From Desulfotomaculum sp. (GTDB taxonomy: Bacteria; Bacillota; Desulfotomaculia; Desulfotomaculales; Nap2-2B): a stretch of 8,923 bases of DNA. Shown here piece after piece: positions 6,156-8,923 of this stretch. Each line of letters opens with the position of its first letter. Position 1 is the stretch's first letter. The notes below the pieces were generated by a model. That model ran no database searches, was not told the DNA's origin, and saw only the letters and a list, made by a program, of their open reading frames with translations. The translations under genes were made by a program, and so were the position numbers. The stretch covers positions 4,317 through 13,239 of the forward strand of contig DMDI01000134.1 in NCBI GenBank assembly GCA_003445555.1, written 5' to 3'.

Positions 6156-7418
6156 ATGTCTTCAGAGATTGTCTTGGGAAATGGTTTGCAAATAATAACT
6201 AAAAGTATTTCTCATGTCCGGTCAATAGCGGTAGGAATATGGGTAGACGCGGGCTCGCGTTACGAGGCGCCTTCCTTGAATGGAATTTCGCATTTTATTG
6301 AACATTTAATGTTTAAAGGTACGGCCCGGCGGACCGCCAGGCAAATTGCCGAAGCTCTGGATGAGGTAGGAGGACAGCTTAACGCTTTCACCACTAAAGA
6401 ATATACTTGTTATTACGCGCGGGTGCTTGATGAGCATTTTAATTTAGTTATAGATGTGCTTAATGATATGTTGTTCCATTCCCGTTTTGAGGTAAAGGAT
6501 ATTGACCAGGAACGGAAAGTTATTATTGAGGAAATAAAAACGTATGAGGATGTTCCTGAGGAATTAGTCCACGATCTTTTTACGGCTACTATCTGGCCGG
6601 GACATAGTTTGGGACGTTCGGTGATAGGTAATCAGGAAGTGATTAGTAACTTGTCCCGCCAGGATATAATAAATTTTTACCAAAAATATTATGTTCCCGG
6701 TAATATAGTAATAGCTGTTGTTGGTAATTTCCAACCGGAAATAATAATTGAAAAACTGGAAAAAACTTTTGGGGGTTTAAAGGGAAAAACCCAGCCTCGT
6801 AGTTTAGTTTGTCCTACCGCGTACAGTTCCGTAAATTGTTATTTTAAGGATACAGAATTGGTTCATCTTTGTTTTGGGACCCAGGGATTACCATTTAATG
6901 ACGAAAAGACCTATGTTTTTCAATTAATCAATATTATTTTAGGAACAGGCTTAAGTTCAAGACTTTTTCAAGAAATCCGGGAACAGCGGGGGTTAGTTTA
7001 TTCTATCTATTCTTACCCTCGCGCCTACCGTGATACCGGACTTTTTGGGATTTACGCCGGTCTGAGTAAAGAGAATATCGCGACGGTTATTACCCTTATC
7101 ATTAAAGAAATTAAAAAAATTCAGGCAGATGGAGTTAGTGAGCTTGAATTACAGCGGGCTAAGAACCATTACCGGGGTAATTTATTGTTAAGCCTGGAAA
7201 GCGTTATTGCTCAGCTTGGCGCTTTAGGTAAATCACAACTTTATTTGGGTCGGGTTATTTCTCCGGAAGAAGTGTTGGAAAAAATTAACCGGGTAACCAG
7301 AGAAGAAATAAAAGAAGCAGCCAACGAGCTTCTTAAAACAGAACTTTTTACCCTGGCCAGTATAGGTCCGGTAAATAATGGTAACGCCTTAGAAAAAAGT
7401 ATTCGTGAAACAGGTTAA
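6156..7418 (+). CDS. mlpA: M16 family zinc metallopeptidase (MlpA/YmxG-like, mitochondrial processing peptidase-like)
   Basis: This 420-residue protein has the length of single-unit bacterial M16B peptidases. The inverted zinc motif HxxEH is present as HFIEH (His46, Glu49, His50), and the third zinc ligand is Glu126 in IIEEIKTYED. The second half carries the non-catalytic repeat with FGTQGLPFND and GLSSRLFQEIREQRGLVYSIYSY, the R/Y pair typical of these enzymes. Such proteins cleave short unfolded peptides within a clam-shell chamber in the cytoplasm; the physiological substrate of the Bacillus homologue is not clear. The ATG at 6156 follows GAGGTAGG, and the N-terminus aligns with homologues (NGLQI..VRSIAVGIWVDAGSR), so the start is good. 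In B. subtilis it lies just after ylxY and before ymxH; here ylxY is missing and a small membrane protein gene follows. It has no signal peptide. Confidence 0.93.
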   Translation: MSSEIVLGNGLQIITKSISHVRSIAVGIWVDAGSRYEAPSLNGISHFIEHLMFKGTARRTARQIAEALDEVGGQLNAFTTKEYTCYYARVLDEHFNLVIDVLNDMLFHSRFEVKDIDQERKVIIEEIKTYEDVPEELVHDLFTATIWPGHSLGRSVIGNQEVISNLSRQDIINFYQKYYVPGNIVIAVVGNFQPEIIIEKLEKTFGGLKGKTQPRSLVCPTAYSSVNCYFKDTELVHLCFGTQGLPFNDEKTYVFQLINIILGTGLSSRLFQEIREQRGLVYSIYSYPRAYRDTGLFGIYAGLSKENIATVITLIIKEIKKIQADGVSELELQRAKNHYRGNLLLSLESVIAQLGALGKSQLYLGRVISPEEVLEKINRVTREEIKEAANELLKTELFTLASIGPVNNGNALEKSIRETG

Positions 7419-7430
7419 AAACCTGTTTTT
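7408..7430 (+). terminator. Hairpin overlapping the M16 peptidase stop codon, possible attenuating terminator
   Basis: AAACAGGTT (7408-7416) and AACCTGTTT (7420-7428) are perfect reverse complements with a 3-nt loop. The TAA stop (7416-7418) lies at the top of the stem and in the loop. Five Ts (7426-7430) end the structure, three of them paired, so the free U-tract is short. It probably reduces, rather than blocks, read-through into the next genes. Ribosomes at the stop codon would melt it, which would couple it to translation of the upstream gene. Confidence 0.5.
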
Positions 7431-7467
7431 CACTACCTAAAAACTAGGAAATAGAGCTGAGGGAACA

Positions 7468-7797
7468 ATGGAGCCGGTTTTTATTTTCGCCGTTTTTGTT
7501 TTACTTATCTTATCTATTTGGATAAGATGGCGGCTTAACACCCAACGGTCAAAATCATGGGATATACTGGCGGAAAGTAAAGCTTCCCCCCTCTCCCGGG
7601 CTGTGGCCGGTTTGGTTGGTACAGCAGGGGGAATTTATTTATCGTTGGTATTATTGGCTACTTTTTTAAACTTAAATGTTCCGGAGCGGGTCCGGTTGGG
7701 TGAAGTTTGCCTTGAGCCTATAGCGGCTATTTCTATTGCCCTGGCTATAATCCAGCCTTTTATCTTAAATTATTTCCAGCTAAAACGCCGGTTTTAG
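7468..7797 (+). CDS. Small predicted three-helix membrane protein, function unknown
   Basis: I do not recognise this 109-residue protein. It has three hydrophobic stretches: residues 2-20 (FIFAVFVLLILSIWI), about 45-69 (AVAGLVGTAGGIYLSLVLLATFLNL, with glycines), and about 80-103 (EPIAAISIALAIIQPFILNYF). A basic loop (RWRLNTQRSKS) follows the first helix, and the protein ends KRRF, consistent with cytoplasmic positive charges. There is no signal cleavage site, cysteine pair or enzyme motif. The ATG at 7468 follows TGAGGGAA. It lies 49 nt after the M16 peptidase gene and 40 nt before ylmC, in the same orientation. It has no counterpart at this place in the B. subtilis cluster as I know it. Composition resembles its neighbours, so it is probably a real gene of the operon, perhaps linked to envelope or spore functions by location only. 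Confidence 0.75.
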   Translation: MEPVFIFAVFVLLILSIWIRWRLNTQRSKSWDILAESKASPLSRAVAGLVGTAGGIYLSLVLLATFLNLNVPERVRLGEVCLEPIAAISIALAIIQPFILNYFQLKRRF

Positions 7798-7837
7798 ATT
7801 TTGTCCCTATTCTTTTTAAGGGGGGAGGAAAAACTAA

Positions 7838-8107
7838 TTGCGGTTAAGTGAACTGGGAGGAAAAGAAATAATAAACATATCTAATGGCGCCCGCCTTGGG
7901 ATAGTTGGAGAAAGCGACCTTGTTTTTGATGAAAATACAGGACAGGTTCGTTCTATTGTTCTTCCCCGGAGAAGCGGCTTAATTAGTTTTTGGGCCGGTA
8001 AACAGTACCTGGTTATTCCCTGGGAGGCAATTAAAAAAATTGGAAGGGAAGTAATTATTGTAGAATTAAGACAGGAAAACGTTAACTTTAATTATGGGGA
8101 AGAATAA
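7838..8107 (+). CDS. ymxH: YlmC/YmxH family PRC-barrel protein
   Basis: This 89-residue protein has the length and signature of the sporulation-associated YlmC/YmxH family: MRLSELGGKEIINISNGARLG, then GESDLVFDENTGQVRSIVLP, and VIPWEAIKKIGREVIIVEL. These are the alternating short beta strands of a PRC-barrel, a small fold used for protein-protein contacts. In B. subtilis ymxH sits between mlpA and the dipicolinate synthase genes; YlmC-type proteins are linked to sporulation, without a defined reaction. The start is TTG at 7838, placed by the strong GGGGGGAGGA (7820-7829) about 9 nt upstream and by the family N-terminus. An internal ATG is not available near the beginning. It is probably co-transcribed with the two genes before it. 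The next gene begins only after a 193-nt gap. Confidence 0.9.
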   Translation: MRLSELGGKEIINISNGARLGIVGESDLVFDENTGQVRSIVLPRRSGLISFWAGKQYLVIPWEAIKKIGREVIIVELRQENVNFNYGEE

Positions 8108-8130
8108 GTAGGGAGGTAATTTATTTTTTC

Positions 8131-8159
8131 TTGACATTTCAGTTTAAATATATGAAAAT
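8131..8159 (+). promoter_or_regulatory. Candidate promoter upstream of dapB
   Basis: A perfect TTGACA (8131-8136) is followed after 17 nt by GAAAAT (8154-8159), which matches four of six -10 bases. The start would fall near 8166, leaving a leader of about 135 nt before the dapB GTG. The region 8108-8185 is otherwise AT-rich, with a 10-bp palindrome TTAAGCTTAA (8159-8168). Confidence 0.45.
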
Positions 8160-8185
8160 TAAGCTTAAATTAAACCCGGCTTAAA

Positions 8186-8290
8186 GGGGGGAGAAGGATA
8201 CTTAAGCGTAAACGGTCGGCTAAAAGTTGCAGGTTGAAAGCTAAGGACCGGAGCCGGAAGAAGGAAAGTTGACCGCCAATTTAAGTATCT
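8186..8290 (+). promoter_or_regulatory. Strong Shine-Dalgarno plus long imperfect hairpin separating it from the dapB start
   Basis: GGGGGGAG (8186-8193) is a strong ribosome site of the kind found before ymxH, but it is more than 100 nt from the dapB GTG (8301), which has no purine-rich site of its own in the 15 nt before it. Between them lies a foldable element. GATACTTAA (8197-8205) pairs perfectly with TTAAGTATC (8281-8289), with G.U pairs at both ends. Inside, CGGTCGGCT (8213-8221) pairs with AGTTGACCG (8267-8275) through nine pairs, two of them G.U. A competing stem (TCGGCT 8216-8221 with AGCCGG 8252-8257) is also possible. If folded, the ribosome site would be brought about 12 nt from the GTG. 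It may be a cis-regulatory RNA for lysine synthesis or a small inserted element. It does not look like the lysine riboswitch or a T-box. Confidence 0.5.
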
Positions 8291-8300
8291 ATATTACTGA

Positions 8301-8923
8301 GTGCTAAAAGTAGTAGTAAATGGAGCTGCTGGCCGGATGGGCCGGGAGGTCTTAAGGACGGTTTGGCAAGCCGAAGATATGTTATTAGCAGGAGCGGTAG
8401 ATGTACGCGGGGAAGGGCAGGATGCAGGTTCTCTTTTAGGTTCTGGCAAAATAGGGATTTTACTTGTTTCGGAGTTAGAACAGGTTCTGCAGGAAACCAG
8501 GCCAGACGTGATGGTGGATTTTACAACTCCCGCGGCTGTTTTGACCAATATTAAAACCGCCCTTAAAAATAAAGTTTGTCCGGTGGTGGGAACTACCGGG
8601 ATTAGTAAAAAAGATATACCGGAAATTAACGAACTGGCAAAACGGGAAAAGCTAGGATGTATAATTGACCCTAACTTTGCTTTGGGGGCGTTATTGATGA
8701 TGCACCTTGCGGCCCAAGCCGTAAAATATTTCCCCCAGGTAGAAATTATCGAAATGCATCACCACCAAAAATTAGATGCCCCTTCTGGTACGGCGCTAAA
8801 AACCGCCGAAATTATTCAAGAACATAAAAGTAATTTTAAACCCGGATTAAACCAGGAAATAGAAAATTTGCCGGGTAGCCGGGGCGGGTTGTTTGACGGC
8901 AGTACCCGGATTCACAGCGTACG
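8301..8923 (+). CDS. dapB: 4-hydroxy-tetrahydrodipicolinate reductase, 3' end cut by the window
   Basis: A frame of 207 complete codons runs to the window edge; the family is about 265-273 residues, so some 60 C-terminal residues are missing. It reduces 4-hydroxy-tetrahydrodipicolinate with NAD(P)H in the cytoplasm, the second committed step of lysine and diaminopimelate synthesis. Visible features: the dinucleotide-binding turn GAAGRMG (residues 8-14), VDFTTP, VGTTG, NFALGALLMM, and the catalytic EMHHHQKLDAPSGTA with His153 and Lys157, corresponding to E. coli His159 and Lys163. The GTG at 8301 must be the start because TGA lies directly before it in frame, and MLKVVVNGAAGRMG is the normal N-terminus. 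In clostridia dapB commonly follows ymxH and precedes dipicolinate synthase and aspartate-pathway genes, which I expect beyond the edge. The start lacks its own Shine-Dalgarno, an oddity discussed under the leader. Confidence 0.95.
   Translation, partial: MLKVVVNGAAGRMGREVLRTVWQAEDMLLAGAVDVRGEGQDAGSLLGSGKIGILLVSELEQVLQETRPDVMVDFTTPAAVLTNIKTALKNKVCPVVGTTGISKKDIPEINELAKREKLGCIIDPNFALGALLMMHLAAQAVKYFPQVEIIEMHHHQKLDAPSGTALKTAEIIQEHKSNFKPGLNQEIENLPGSRGGLFDGSTRIHSV

Noticed and set aside
8198..8272. A 24-codon, very basic frame right after the strong Shine-Dalgarno (reads LKRKRSAKSCRLKAKDRSRK, ends TGA 8270)
   Set aside because: It would need an ATA start, the spacing to the ribosome site is short, and the basic composition is explained by the purine-rich sequence. 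A leader peptide with a non-standard start cannot be excluded, but the evidence is too thin for a gene.
8108..8300. Lysine riboswitch or T-box upstream of dapB
   Set aside because: The conserved cores of these elements are not seen, and the foldable part is shorter than a lysine riboswitch.
8363..8554. 63-codon + strand and 84-codon minus-strand frames inside dapB
   Set aside because: They are shadows of dapB, which has full family motifs in its own frame from GTG 8301.
1..8923. CRISPR arrays, tRNA or rRNA genes, IS transposases, prophage or attachment sites
   Set aside because: No regularly spaced repeats, tRNA-like cloverleaf with conserved loops, rRNA segments or transposase/integrase motifs were found on either strand.

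Overview
The window looks like a chromosomal segment of a spore-forming, low-to-moderate GC Firmicute, most likely a clostridial lineage of the Desulfotomaculum/Pelotomaculum (Peptococcaceae) type. The grounds are the conserved block rpsO-pnp-M16 peptidase (mlpA/ymxG)-ymxH(ylmC)-lysine/dipicolinate gene, purine-rich Shine-Dalgarno sites, GTG/TTG starts, and a PNPase with a short insert in its S1 domain. The assignment rests on gene content and recalled family features, not on a database search.

Layout. (1) 1-290: a mostly non-coding end that carries the first ~20 codons of a metallo-beta-lactamase-fold hydrolase (UPF0173-like) on the + strand. It is cut off where sucD, coming from the other strand, ends. 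(2) 292-2312, minus strand: sucC then sucD, the two subunits of an ADP-forming succinyl-CoA synthetase-type ligase. sucD is intact. sucC has an in-frame TGA at codon 53, where the family has the Gly of its GKRGK(A/S)GG loop, so the reading frame is split. (3) 2491-3221: a compact toxin-antitoxin cassette (Phd/YefM-like antitoxin, PIN-domain toxin, overlapping ATGA) with its own strong promoter, a perfect 10+10 bp palindrome over the -35 region, and a terminator. (4) 3288-6027: rpsO-pnp, with a good promoter, a structured rpsO leader able to mask the ribosome site, and a terminator after pnp. (5) 6027-8107: M16 zinc peptidase, a three-helix membrane protein of unknown function, and a YlmC/YmxH PRC-barrel protein. 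(6) 8108-8923: a 193-base gap with a promoter-like site and a long imperfect hairpin, then dapB, which runs off the window.

How the parts fit. Regions 4-6 are the usual Firmicute neighbourhood joining RNA turnover and translation (S15, PNPase) to a block that continues, in relatives, into dipicolinate, aspartate semialdehyde and lysine genes used for spores and cell wall. In B. subtilis a polysaccharide deacetylase gene (ylxY) lies between pnp and mlpA; here that gap holds only a terminator, a hairpin and a 14-bp direct repeat. The left half (broken sucC, truncated hydrolase start, TA cassette) looks like a rearranged or decaying accessory stretch beside this stable block.

The most interesting points are the dapB leader, where the only strong Shine-Dalgarno is separated from the GTG by a ~95-nt foldable element; the sucC internal stop; and the hydrolase/sucD junction. 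I found no convincing evidence for a wholly new multi-gene system.
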